From the NCBI GenBank assembly GCA_945901065.1, contig CAMDKI010000002.1:124001-188000 (forward strand): DNA of 64,000 nt, read 5' to 3'. Origin of the DNA: Chitinophaga pinensis. Its GTDB lineage: Bacteria; Bacteroidota; Bacteroidia; Chitinophagales; CAIOSU01. Of this stretch, positions 1-7,118 are shown one piece after another. The stretch's first letter is position 1. Every line of letters begins with the position of its first letter. The translations under genes were made by a program, and so were the position numbers. The notes under the pieces were generated by a model. That model saw only the letters and a program-made list of their open reading frames with translations. It was not told the origin of the DNA and ran no database searches.

Positions 1-694
1 ATCTGCGGCAACCGCTATGGTATGCTGGTGCTATCTTATCCCTCCAGGTAGCTGGATTGGTATGGAAATGCGCCCCAAACTCCAGTTTCGGGAAACGACG
101 AATCAATTCGGTATACAAGTAAGTAATAGTATCAGCTTCGGCCACACCAACCGTATCGGATAGCGATAGGTATTTAATGCCCAGTTTCTGCATCTCGTCT
201 ACCCACTTTTCTACCACTTCAATGTTCCAAGGGTCGCCATAAGGGTTGCCAAAGGCCATAGAAATGTAAAGCACAAACTCTTTATTGCTGTTCACGCAAA
301 TCTCTTGAATCTGTTTCACGGTCTCCAACGACTGCATAATGGTGCTATTGGTATTGCGCACCTGAAACGTTTCGGATATGGAAAACGGGTAGCCCATAAA
401 GTTTACCTGCTCAAAGGTGGCAGCCTCTTCGGCACCACGCGCATTGGCTACTATAACCGATAAGCGCGTTTTGGTGTCGCTTAGGTCTAATGCGCGCAAT
501 ACCTGGGCCGTGTCCGACATTTGGGGAATATATTTGGGCGACACAAAACTGCCACAATCCAACGTATCGAAGCCCACCGAAAGCAAGGCTTGTATGTATT
601 GCACTTTGGTAGCGGTAGGAATGAAATCGTGGATGCCTTGCATAGCATCGCGAGGGCATTCAATAATCTGTACTCTGTTAGCGGGCTGTGACAT
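1..694 (-). CDS. Hydroxymethylglutaryl-CoA lyase (partial, 3' end outside window)
   Basis: The N-terminal 231 codons of an HMG-CoA-lyase-type aldolase, which cleaves HMG-CoA to acetoacetate and acetyl-CoA in leucine and ketone-body catabolism. The visible part starts MSQPANRVQIIECPRDAMQG, where ECPRD holds the family arginine. It continues with CGSFVSPKYIPQMSD, GNPYGDPW, SLSDTVGVA and AHFHTNP; the HxH supplies metal ligands in the DRE-TIM barrel family. The ATG at 692-694 is the only good start near the N-terminal strand. The gene runs off the left edge, so the C-terminal Cys loop cannot be checked. Other DRE-TIM enzymes are possible, but CGSFVSPK strongly favours HMG-CoA lyase. Confidence 0.85.
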   Translation of the reverse strand, partial: MSQPANRVQIIECPRDAMQGIHDFIPTATKVQYIQALLSVGFDTLDCGSFVSPKYIPQMSDTAQVLRALDLSDTKTRLSVIVANARGAEEAATFEQVNFMGYPFSISETFQVRNTNSTIMQSLETVKQIQEICVNSNKEFVLYISMAFGNPYGDPWNIEVVEKWVDEMQKLGIKYLSLSDTVGVAEADTITYLYTELIRRFPKLEFGAHFHTNPATWRDKIAPAYHSGCRR

Positions 695-1103
695 ATTATT
701 CGTCAGCCAAATTACGGAGACATTGGTGGTTGTGCAAATTAGAAACACTAAATAATGCACAATCTAGTTGCGAGTTGCAGCTTGCCTCGCCTTTAGCGCG
801 GGGTTACGGGTTAGCAGGTAAAAACGCAATAAATGTATTCAGTTAATCATTACGCACGCTTAGGTTTTTGTCGACATTACATTTGTCTGCAAAGGAACAA
901 CTGAAATTAACGTGCTGATAATCAATACAATAAGAGACTTGATAAAATAAGGTGTTGACAAATGGGTACAGAAGTATTAATTAACAGACTAGAAAAGCGA
1001 AGTAACCGTTCCAAGATACGTAACAAGAATTTGAATATAACGTAAAAAGGAAGGATTGTGCGAAGTGCGGAGATTGAACAATTTTAAACTGAGGAGGATG
1101 ATT
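695..1103. other. Intergenic region with a hairpin-bearing word repeat
   Basis: About 400 bases separate the divergent HMG-CoA lyase and lipoprotein genes. I see no coding frame of credible composition. The stretch at 768-813 holds short repeated words (GTTGCGAGTTGC, then GGTTACGGGTTA) around a hairpin and is listed separately. The rest is AT-rich and presumably holds both promoters, but no clean TAnnTTTG element stands out. Confidence 0.5.
780..813. repeat. Hairpin word repeat, copy 1
   Basis: GCTTGCCTCGCCTT followed by a GC-rich complementary stretch (TAGCGCGGGG) and GGTTACGGGTTA. The first 14 bases recur exactly at 4864-4877, again followed by a complementary GC stretch and GGGTTA. In both places simple tandem words flank the hairpin. 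It is not followed by a T-run, so it does not look like an intrinsic terminator. Confidence 0.55.
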
Positions 1104-1490
1104 ATGAGGAAGGTGATTTACTTAACAATGTTGGCAATGGTATTTGCCCTAGTGCATGCCTGTTCATTGAACAATGATATTCTAAGACCTAGCTGCGAAG
1201 TTTTTGAAGTAGAAATGGTTGAAAAATGGTGGGCGCCCGTTGGTTCGAAAACGGACAACAAAATAATGTTCCACTCAAACGGCTTAATGGAAGAAACCAA
1301 CCCTAACAACGGTTGGATGTTTAAGAGTGCCGGCGACAGCGTATCGTACAGCCTTACCAATTGCAACAAATTGGTGGTAACCAACCATACATCTGGCGAT
1401 ATTGAAGAAATGGAAGTGTTTGATTTGATGCCGACCGTAATGGTAATACAAGTAAATGCTGAGGAGCAAATTACATTTAAGAAACAATAA
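1104..1490 (+). CDS. Lipocalin-like lipoprotein
   Basis: A small lipoprotein of about 128 residues. The signal peptide MRKVIYLTMLAMVFALVHAC ends in a lipobox Cys, after which the chain would be lipid-anchored. The mature part (EKWWAPVGSKTDNKI...GLMEETNPNNGWMFKSAGDSVSYSL...LVVTNHTSGDIEEMEVFDL) has the alternating pattern and W/G positions of the small lipocalin-like proteins common in Bacteroidota; ligand unknown. GAGGAGG at 1091-1097 is an unusually good Shine-Dalgarno for this phylum and supports ATG 1104 (6-base spacing) over the ATG at 1098 or the upstream in-frame ATG at 1056. A strong terminator follows at 1525-1560. Confidence 0.75.
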   Translation: MRKVIYLTMLAMVFALVHACSLNNDILRPSCEVFEVEMVEKWWAPVGSKTDNKIMFHSNGLMEETNPNNGWMFKSAGDSVSYSLTNCNKLVVTNHTSGDIEEMEVFDLMPTVMVIQVNAEEQITFKKQ

Positions 1491-1524
1491 TTAACAGCAA
1501 ATATAGGTTTTTGGTGAAATGGTG

Positions 1525-1560
1525 AAAGCCGAGCTGTGGTGAGCTCGGCTTTTTTATTTT
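1525..1560 (+). terminator. Intrinsic terminator after the lipocalin-like gene
   Basis: Perfect 10-bp stem AAGCCGAGCT / AGCTCGGCTT with a 6-base loop, followed immediately by TTTTTATTTT. Confidence 0.85.
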
Positions 1561-1569
1561 TGAATTTTT

Positions 1570-1683
1570 GAGGTACGATTTACGATTTTGGGTTCCTGAA
1601 TTTCATGATATTGATTTAACCCATAAGTGCAATCGTAATTCGTAAATCGTACTTCGTAAATCGTAATTCGTAAATCGTACCTC
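1570..1683. repeat. Inverted pair of TACGA-type microrepeats
   Basis: GAGGTACGATTTACGA at 1570-1585 is matched exactly by its reverse complement at 1668-1683. The right arm lies inside a run of direct words (TCGTAATTCG, TCGTAAATCGTAC) from about 1630 to 1687. The same vocabulary and inverted layout recur at 13730-13888. The right side ends about 29 bases upstream of the -7 element of the next gene. Confidence 0.65.
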
Positions 1684-1711
1684 GTATTAATTAAAGCAAT
1701 GAGTATTTCAC

Positions 1712-1719
1712 TATCTTTG
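1712..1719 (+). promoter_or_regulatory. -7 promoter element of the deoxyhypusine-synthase-like gene
   Basis: TATCTTTG matches the Bacteroidota consensus TAnnTTTG exactly. It lies inside the longest possible reading frame (in-frame ATG at 1699), so the start must be downstream at 1756, giving a leader of about 30 bases. Confidence 0.7.
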
Positions 1720-1755
1720 CACGGCGTTTTAAAATCAAGAAAAAAACCTAAAGAA

Positions 1756-2805
1756 ATGCAAAAAACTAAACAGGATTACCTACAGGAAACCATTGAACAC
1801 ATTGACATAACTAAGTATGATGTGGTACCTATGGTAGATGCTATGGGCAATATGGCTTTCCAGGCCCGTAACCTGCACAATGCAGCCCGTATATTTGATA
1901 TGATGCAACAAGACAAGGACGCCGTGGTGTTTCTTACCTTGGCTGGCTCACTCATCAGCGCTGGTTTGAAAAAGACCATCCTTACTATGGTAGAAAACCA
2001 CATGGTAGATTCGATAGTATCAACCGGTGCCAACATTGTTGACCAAGACTTTTTTGAGGCTCTTGGCTTTAAGCACTACAAAGGCACGCAGTTTGTTGAC
2101 GACCAAGAGCTACGTGGCTTAATGATTGACCGTATTTACGATACCTATATCGACGAGGAAGACCTACGTATTTGCGATGACGTGATTGCCAAAATTTGCG
2201 ATAGCCTTGAGCGCCGCCCATACAGCAGCCGTGAGTTTATCTGGGAAATGGGTAAATTTTTGGACGAGAACGAACAGTATGCCGAAAGCCGCAAGGAATC
2301 TATTGTATACCAAGCTTACAAATTAGGTGTGCCTATTTTCGTGCCAGCATTTAGTGATTGCTCTGCCGGTTTTGGTTTAATTTACCACCAATACCACGCT
2401 GGCAATGGCCCTAAAGTAACTTTGGATAGTGCTGCCGATTTCCTTGAAATCACTAAAATTAAACTAGAGCACACGGATAGTGGCTTGTTTATGATTGGTG
2501 GTGGTGTACCTAAAAACTTTGTGCAAGATATAGTAGTGGCTACCGAAATATTGGAGAAAGATGCCCCTATGCACAAATACGCCATTCAAATTACCGTTGC
2601 CGACGAGCGCGATGGTGCCCTTTCGGGCTCTACCTTGAAAGAGGCTTGCAGCTGGGGTAAGGTTGATACCGTAAACGAGCAAATGGTATGGGCCGAAGCA
2701 ACTATTGCTATGCCTTTGATAGCGGGCTATGCTTACCACAAGAAAAACTGGAAGCACCGTGTTGCCAAAAACCTGAACGCGATTTTCGCGACCGTAAACG
2801 CTTAA
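1756..2805 (+). CDS. Deoxyhypusine synthase family protein
   Basis: A 349-residue member of the deoxyhypusine/homospermidine synthase family. Eukaryotic and archaeal members use NAD to transfer the aminobutyl group of spermidine to a lysine of eIF5A. Visible family landmarks are GSLISAGLKK, STGANIVDQDFFEALG, FVPAFSDCSAGFGL, FMIGGGVPKNF and, near the C-terminus, DGALSGSTLKEACSWGKV; the SWGK lysine corresponds to the catalytic lysine. Bacteria have no eIF5A, so the substrate is probably another amine or protein. The start is set by the promoter element at 1712-1719. A terminator follows at 2831. Family confident, substrate unknown. Confidence 0.85.
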   Translation: MQKTKQDYLQETIEHIDITKYDVVPMVDAMGNMAFQARNLHNAARIFDMMQQDKDAVVFLTLAGSLISAGLKKTILTMVENHMVDSIVSTGANIVDQDFFEALGFKHYKGTQFVDDQELRGLMIDRIYDTYIDEEDLRICDDVIAKICDSLERRPYSSREFIWEMGKFLDENEQYAESRKESIVYQAYKLGVPIFVPAFSDCSAGFGLIYHQYHAGNGPKVTLDSAADFLEITKIKLEHTDSGLFMIGGGVPKNFVQDIVVATEILEKDAPMHKYAIQITVADERDGALSGSTLKEACSWGKVDTVNEQMVWAEATIAMPLIAGYAYHKKNWKHRVAKNLNAIFATVNA

Positions 2806-2830
2806 TTGCGAGTACGATAATACCGATACT

Positions 2831-2874
2831 AACGGCCCTGCTTGGTTTACGCTAAGCTGGGCCGTTTTAGTTTT
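2831..2874 (+). terminator. Intrinsic terminator of the deoxyhypusine-synthase-like gene
   Basis: AACGGCCC (2831-2838) pairs with GGGCCGTT (2859-2866), with extra CTT/AAG pairing inside the loop, and is followed by TTAGTTTTAG. Confidence 0.75.
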
Positions 2875-2971
2875 AGCGTATTTGTGATGGATTTGGGCGA
2901 CCGAAAATCGTGTAAAATCAAAAGTAAAACGTTCCAAAATCATCCCCATTATCAGGGAAAGTGTTGGTGTG

Positions 2972-3014
2972 GTGTCATGGTGAGTCTCGTTTGAAACGAG
3001 ACTCACCATGACAC
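2972..3014. repeat. 43-bp perfect palindrome (REP-like)
   Basis: Two 21-base arms (2972-2992 and 2994-3014) are exact reverse complements around a single central G. The core reads GAGTCTCGTTTGAAACGAGACTC. No T-run follows on either strand and dedicated terminators for both convergent neighbours exist at 2831 and 3033, so a simple terminator role is unlikely. It resembles a REP-like mobile palindrome; only one copy is in this window. Confidence 0.8.
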
Positions 3015-3032
3015 ATCGGAAAGTAAGCACAC

Positions 3033-3057
3033 AAAAAAAGCGGCCCGAAAGCCGCTT
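3033..3057 (-). terminator. Intrinsic terminator of the 3083-3592 gene
   Basis: On the minus strand AAGCGGC/GCCGCTT closes a 6-base loop and is followed by a run of seven T. It lies 26 bases past the stop codon. Confidence 0.8.
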
Positions 3058-3082
3058 CTGTATTTTATACTGAGCTAAAAAC

Positions 3083-3592
3083 TCAATACGTAAGTTTCTG
3101 TATTTTGAACTGGCCCAATAGGTTGCCGTCTTTATCAGATAGCATGAGCATGTAGTTGGCAGCGGCTAAATTGGTTAGGTCGTATTGTTGGTTAGTAACC
3201 CCATCAACCATAACCTTACGGTTAAGTTCGGTCAGTTCGCGGCCCAACATATCGTGCAACGAAATGGTCACTTCTACTACTTTATCGGCACTCAACTGCA
3301 CCGTCAATTGGTTTACCGTTGGATTAGGGAAAATAGAATAATCCATTTTGATTTTAACCACATCGTTTATGCCCACGGTAACATCATCGGGCTGTTGAAA
3401 ACCTTGGGTAAGCACCAAAGTGCCGGTAATGGCTGTTTCTACAACAGGCTCGCCAACGGTAAAAGAAAGGCTGTAACCGCCCTGTTCTTCGTAGCCACCT
3501 GCCGAGCCAATCACTTGGCGATCTAATGACTGCGCTTGTGCTGCAAAGCCAAAACTTACCATAACTAAACCGAAAAGGAAAATATTTTTCAT
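3083..3592 (-). CDS. Small secreted protein with T9SS type A sorting domain
   Basis: A 169-residue protein with a signal peptide (MKNIFLFGLVMVSFGFAAQAQ) and a C-terminal T9SS type A sorting domain that begins YSIFPNPTVNQLTVQL and ends GQFKIQKLTY. Between them a short segment SLDRQVIGSAGGYEEQGGYSLSFTVGEPVVET...LTQGFQQPD matches the module that often precedes such domains in Bacteroidota cargo. There is no catalytic domain. It would be exported through the outer membrane and anchored or released; function unknown. It is the sole gene of its transcript, closed by the terminator at 3033-3057. Confidence 0.8.
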   Translation of the reverse strand: MKNIFLFGLVMVSFGFAAQAQSLDRQVIGSAGGYEEQGGYSLSFTVGEPVVETAITGTLVLTQGFQQPDDVTVGINDVVKIKMDYSIFPNPTVNQLTVQLSADKVVEVTISLHDMLGRELTELNRKVMVDGVTNQQYDLTNLAAANYMLMLSDKDGNLLGQFKIQKLTY

Positions 3593-3787
3593 AGCTCCAT
3601 TTGTATTGTGTACGTAAAAATACGCTAAAGGTTATTGTGAATGCTATAGTCAGCATACAATTTTACAATATTTTTATCGCTAACAATTACTTTCCCGACG
3701 TTGAAAAATACTAGTTGTGATATTATAGCAATCAGCATAACCAAACCGAATATAGCTTGGCTAAATTCAACTTCGCTTTATCTTCTG

Positions 3788-3795
3788 TATTTTTG
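3788..3795 (+). promoter_or_regulatory. -7 promoter element of the DUF2185 gene
   Basis: TATTTTTG fits TAnnTTTG. It lies within an upstream in-frame extension (from 3701), which argues for translation starting at 3863. The leader contains TTTTCAAATTA word repeats (3825-3860). Confidence 0.6.
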
Positions 3796-3824
3796 TACAC
3801 GGAAAACGGTAAACACTTTACTAA

Positions 3825-3860
3825 TTTTCAAATTAGCACATCTTCAAATTTTCAAATTAA
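3825..3860 (+). repeat. Direct word repeat in the 5' leader
   Basis: TTTTCAAATTA occurs twice with a partial copy between (CTTCAAA), filling the leader up to two bases before ATG 3863. It is one of several unrelated short-word repeats found in leaders or tails in this window. Confidence 0.5.
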
Positions 3861-3862
3861 CA

Positions 3863-4192
3863 ATGGTAGATTTCCTAAATAACCCAGACGCATTGAAAGA
3901 TATTGTTTCGGGCATTGGTGCTTGCATGGCCAGCAACCGCATAACTATTGATGGGCAACCGGTAGGCTTTATGTACCGCGAACGACCAGAGTTTGAAGGT
4001 GATAGCGGCTGGCGCTTTTTAGCTGGCGACGAAAATGACGAATACATGGCTAACGACTTAAACTCAAAGGTGTTTGACGTGAACACGATAGCCAACTATG
4101 ATATTGCCGTGGTGCCTTACTTAAAGCTGGCCTTTGGCATTGAATTGGAGCGCATTGAAGGCACCGATGATTTTCAGCAGATTAATGCTTAG
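3863..4192 (+). CDS. DUF2185 (Imm33-like) protein
   Basis: A 109-residue cytoplasmic protein. The segment CMASNRITIDGQPVGFMYRERP followed by DSGWRFLAGDENDEYMAND and NTIANYDIAVVPYL is the signature of DUF2185, a family also found as putative immunity proteins beside polymorphic toxins. No toxin gene is adjacent here, so it is either an orphan immunity gene or a housekeeping member. The start at ATG 3863 follows the promoter element at 3788 and gives a compact N-terminus; an upstream in-frame ATG at 3701 lies before that promoter. Confidence 0.75.
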   Translation: MVDFLNNPDALKDIVSGIGACMASNRITIDGQPVGFMYRERPEFEGDSGWRFLAGDENDEYMANDLNSKVFDVNTIANYDIAVVPYLKLAFGIELERIEGTDDFQQINA

Positions 4193-4237
4193 GCCACCGT
4201 TGGTCTAATTTTTGCGTTACGTTTATATCCATTCTCG

Positions 4238-4245
4238 TATCTTCG
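4238..4245 (+). promoter_or_regulatory. Probable -7 element of the 4264 lipoprotein gene
   Basis: TATCTTCG differs from TAnnTTTG at one position, with TTG at 4212-4214 about 23 bases upstream. It lies 18 bases before ATG 4264. Confidence 0.45.
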
Positions 4246-4263
4246 CCCGAAATTTTCAAGTTT

Positions 4264-4836
4264 ATGAAACATATTTTGTTCGGTATATTGTTGGTAATGT
4301 GTTTTGCCAGCTGTACCAAAGACACCACCCCGCGCTATATTCAGAAAAACTGCTGCAATAGCGAAGAAACACAATGGGTGTTTGCACAAAGCGCCAACGA
4401 TACTGGCGCCGCCAGCTTCTTCTTTTTGCCACAGATTTTTGCACCGGGCACCGAAGGGGCCAATTCAAACTTCAAGTCGGTTGATTCGGGCGTAGCAAAT
4501 TACAAAATGAGCATTCGTATTGGCGAGGATGCTGTTTGGGTATATGATGGCCCTGCGCCCATTAACTGGAACGGCCTTGTGGCCTCTAGCCAATTGGCGG
4601 CACAATCGGGTATTTACAATTACGACCTAGTGGCCACCTTTACGAATGGCGAAGCCGTAACTATTAGTAAACAATATTTTTGCTTAATCAGGGAGTTTGC
4701 TACCTGCCCCGATAATGCAAGCACTTGCGTATTCAACTCCATGTTCAACATAAACGACACTACAGCGCCATACCCATATATTATGGAAGACTCCATTGTA
4801 AAGACTAGGGTCTACGATCGCTGCGCCAATCCCTGA
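4264..4836 (+). CDS. Lipoprotein of unknown function
   Basis: A 190-residue protein with a short lipoprotein signal (MKHILFGILLVMCFASC, lipobox FASC followed by TKD). The mature chain contains eight or nine further cysteines (NCCNSEETQW, QYFCLIREFATCPDNASTCVF, RVYDRCANP), enough for several disulfides. The middle (KMSIRIGEDAVWVYDGPAPINWNGL...YNYDLVATFTNGEAVTISKQ) looks like a beta-sandwich. I do not recognise a family. It is monocistronic between the DUF2185 gene and the convergent desaturase. Confidence 0.7.
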   Translation: MKHILFGILLVMCFASCTKDTTPRYIQKNCCNSEETQWVFAQSANDTGAASFFFLPQIFAPGTEGANSNFKSVDSGVANYKMSIRIGEDAVWVYDGPAPINWNGLVASSQLAAQSGIYNYDLVATFTNGEAVTISKQYFCLIREFATCPDNASTCVFNSMFNINDTTAPYPYIMEDSIVKTRVYDRCANP

Positions 4837-4863
4837 TTTCTGTTGATTGGTTATTGGTTATTT

Positions 4864-4893
4864 GCTTGCCTCGCCTTGGGCGAGGGTTATTGG
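4864..4893. repeat. Hairpin word repeat, copy 2
   Basis: GCTTGCCTCGCCTT (identical to 780-793) followed by GGGCGAGGGTTATTGG. CCTCGCC/GGCGAGG makes a 7-bp hairpin with a 3-base loop. Flanking words are GGTTATTGGTTATT upstream and GGGTTATTGG downstream. It lies between convergent genes. Confidence 0.55.
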
Positions 4894-4940
4894 TGTGCCA
4901 AATTATGTAAGCCCCTTACCCTTTTCTTTATTGTGGGCTT

Positions 4941-6032
4941 TTACAGCTTGCGCCTGCGCAAATCGCGCAGGTAATCATGACCGCTAAACTGCTCTATAGT
5001 TGCCGCATCAATTCGTTTGGTGCGGCTTTTTAGTAGCGCTATTACTTCGTCTTTGGTTTTTGGGGTCTCATCCAAATCCACATAAAAACTGGCAAGGGTG
5101 CCGTACTGCTTGGTCATCAAAAACAACCACACGGCAAAGAAATCGATAGTACGGAACACAATAGCCCCTTGCTCGCGGTACTTAGCTAAGTTGTCTTGAA
5201 ACTCCTTGGGCATGTCGGTCCAGTGCATAGCAGGGCGCACGTGGTGGCCAATGTGGTATCCATCGTTAAAGCAGGTTTGGTTGTAGCGCGAGTTGATGCA
5301 GGTAATACTATTTTTGTAGCTATTACCTGGGTCGGTAGCATCCACAAAAGCATGTTGACCCCAGTTACCGGCCATCATCAAAAAGCGGGTCATGCAAAAC
5401 GGGATAACGAACATTACCACCGTGGCCTTAACACTTATCAAGCACATAACGGCTACCAGTATAAAAAACGAAAACTCGCCAACCAGTATATTGCGCATCC
5501 ATTCTTTGCGGTTCTTTTTAATAAAGTACTGCGATAAGGCATAAATGCCCAAAAAGAAGAAACTTGCAAAATAGTGCATAAAGCCCCAGAAGCTATCGCG
5601 TTGGTACTTCATGGTGCTGCTCAGGTCGTCTTTAAGGTTGCCCTCGGTGTGGTGCATGCAAATGTGGTGGGCGTAGTACGTTTCGGGGGTTTCTCCAAAA
5701 AACGGCCCTAAAAACCACGGAATGATGTTGTTCATCCACTCGTACTCTTTTTTGAAAAGCTTACGGTGGCAAATGTTGTGAAGCATTAGTATATATGGCC
5801 CCAACAGCACGGCAAACAAAACAATTAAATACGGTACGGCCAACCACCACGTAAACCAAGCATACAACACCACCGCCACCGGCAAAATGATAGCCGAAAG
5901 ACCCAAAAACAAATGGATAAAAGGCAAATCGCGCTCATCGTTTATAAAGCGCATAATCAACCGATCGAAAGCACCCAATTGGCGCTCTTTAAGCATGGGG
6001 TCGCTAATGGTAATTTGTGATATGTGTTGCAT
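4941..6032 (-). CDS. Membrane fatty acid desaturase
   Basis: A 363-residue integral membrane di-iron desaturase of the fatty acid desaturase superfamily. The histidine boxes are HNICHRK (about residue 90), HHICMHH (about 122) and GYHIGHH (about 260), the last in HHVRPAMHW. Hydrophobic segments lie near residues 43-60, 65-87, 150-170 and 185-220, as expected for a four-helix topology. It would insert a double bond into acyl lipids; regiospecificity cannot be read. The ATG at 6032 is preferred. A 13-bp palindrome (AGGATA G TATCCT, 6114-6126) lies 80 bases upstream and could be an operator. Confidence 0.85.
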   Translation of the reverse strand: MQHISQITISDPMLKERQLGAFDRLIMRFINDERDLPFIHLFLGLSAIILPVAVVLYAWFTWWLAVPYLIVLFAVLLGPYILMLHNICHRKLFKKEYEWMNNIIPWFLGPFFGETPETYYAHHICMHHTEGNLKDDLSSTMKYQRDSFWGFMHYFASFFFLGIYALSQYFIKKNRKEWMRNILVGEFSFFILVAVMCLISVKATVVMFVIPFCMTRFLMMAGNWGQHAFVDATDPGNSYKNSITCINSRYNQTCFNDGYHIGHHVRPAMHWTDMPKEFQDNLAKYREQGAIVFRTIDFFAVWLFLMTKQYGTLASFYVDLDETPKTKDEVIALLKSRTKRIDAATIEQFSGHDYLRDLRRRKL

Positions 6033-6113
6033 GGGGTAATATGCTGTTTAGCTAGGTTGGTAAAATTAAGGAATAATGGGCAGATGGGTAACGCTCGGTT
6101 ACATATACATTTT

Positions 6114-6126
6114 AGGATAGTATCCT
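6114..6126. promoter_or_regulatory. Possible operator palindrome upstream of the desaturase
   Basis: AGGATA-G-TATCCT is a perfect 13-base palindrome in the 210-base gap upstream of the desaturase. Its location fits a repressor site, but no regulator gene is nearby and the match could be chance. Confidence 0.25.
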
Positions 6127-6242
6127 GCCATATTTCGTAACGTTTCAAAATAATAAACACTGAAGTGTGTTACTTTCTAGGATAACAAAAGTAACCTTTG
6201 ATTAGAGCTTGAATTATCGTTTCTAGAAGTAAATAGCAGCCC

Positions 6243-6998
6243 TCAAAAACTCACCCCAAACAGCACCCCAAACCGTCGGTAGGTGCGCTTATCGGTGCTG
6301 AAGGAGCCATCGTTGCCCCACCACCAATTGTTATAATAGCTGCGCTCGGCATTGTACTGGCGGTATATGGCGTTCAGAGTTAAACTAACGCGGCTAGCCG
6401 TGCGGAACGTAACCCCTAGCCCACCTTCGTAGTAAGCACCGCCCTTGGCATCAAAATATCCATCGGGCGTTTTAAAGGGGAAGGCATACCCGCTGGCAAA
6501 AAAGTAATTGGGCGTTACCCTGGTTTTCATGGCCTCGCCACCAATGCGCACGTATATGGGTGCAAACTTATCGCCGCTATTAGGGTGCACATCGGTGCCA
6601 CCGCCCACTGCCAGATACAACTGCGGCAAAAACCGATAGCCAATAGCAGCCCCACAGGTAAACGAAACGGGCTCTTGCTCAATATTGCCAAACAAAAACC
6701 CAGTGGCTATAGTAGCATACAAGCCCTTGCTTTGCACTTGGTGCGGCTTACGCGGTGCGCGACTTGGAGGTATGTCTTTGCGTATTTCGGCCACGCTCTC
6801 TATCGGGAACTCCACTTCGGTGCCATCGGCCATGCGCAGGCGTATATGGCCGGGTTTTAAGGCATCTATGCGCTGACCCTTGATGATACTGCCATCGTTT
6901 AGCACCAATACTACTGGTTGGGTGGTATCGGGTTGTTGGGCATGTGCATAAAAAAAGATACCTAACAGCATGACAATCATTAGTAACAGCGGTTTCAT
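6243..6998 (-). CDS. Outer-membrane beta-barrel-like protein
   Basis: A 251-residue protein with a signal peptide (MKPLLLMIVMLLGIFFYAHAQ). A short N-terminal SH3-like module follows (VLVLNDGSIIKGQRIDALKPGHIRLRMADGTEVEFPIESVAEIRK, residues 29-73), as seen where proteins sense or bind short peptides. The rest (about 85-251) alternates hydrophobic and polar residues with aromatic turns and ends in RRFGVLFGVSF; a terminal Phe is typical of outer-membrane barrels. Function unknown. It is divergent from the LVIVD lipoprotein gene, with which it shares a 120-base promoter region. Confidence 0.7.
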   Translation of the reverse strand: MKPLLLMIVMLLGIFFYAHAQQPDTTQPVVLVLNDGSIIKGQRIDALKPGHIRLRMADGTEVEFPIESVAEIRKDIPPSRAPRKPHQVQSKGLYATIATGFLFGNIEQEPVSFTCGAAIGYRFLPQLYLAVGGGTDVHPNSGDKFAPIYVRIGGEAMKTRVTPNYFFASGYAFPFKTPDGYFDAKGGAYYEGGLGVTFRTASRVSLTLNAIYRQYNAERSYYNNWWWGNDGSFSTDKRTYRRFGVLFGVSF

Positions 6999-7118
6999 AC
7001 CAGTATATTTGAGTAGTAAATGTAGTTATTTTTTGCGCCGTGCAGTTGCCGAGGCAACCGAACGATTTTGTATGCCGTTATACCCTTGAAACAAGCCAAC
7101 CAACAAAAACACCAGGCT

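Noticed and set aside
417..755. Plus-strand frame of 112 codons opposite the HMG-CoA lyase gene
   Set aside because: Antisense shadow of a well supported gene.
1699..1755. Alternative N-terminal extension of the deoxyhypusine-synthase-like gene from ATG 1699
   Set aside because: It contains the -7 promoter element TATCTTTG, so translation must start later.
2464..3030. Minus-strand frame of 188 codons that includes the palindrome
   Set aside because: Antisense to the deoxyhypusine-synthase-like gene and its terminator; composition not protein-like.
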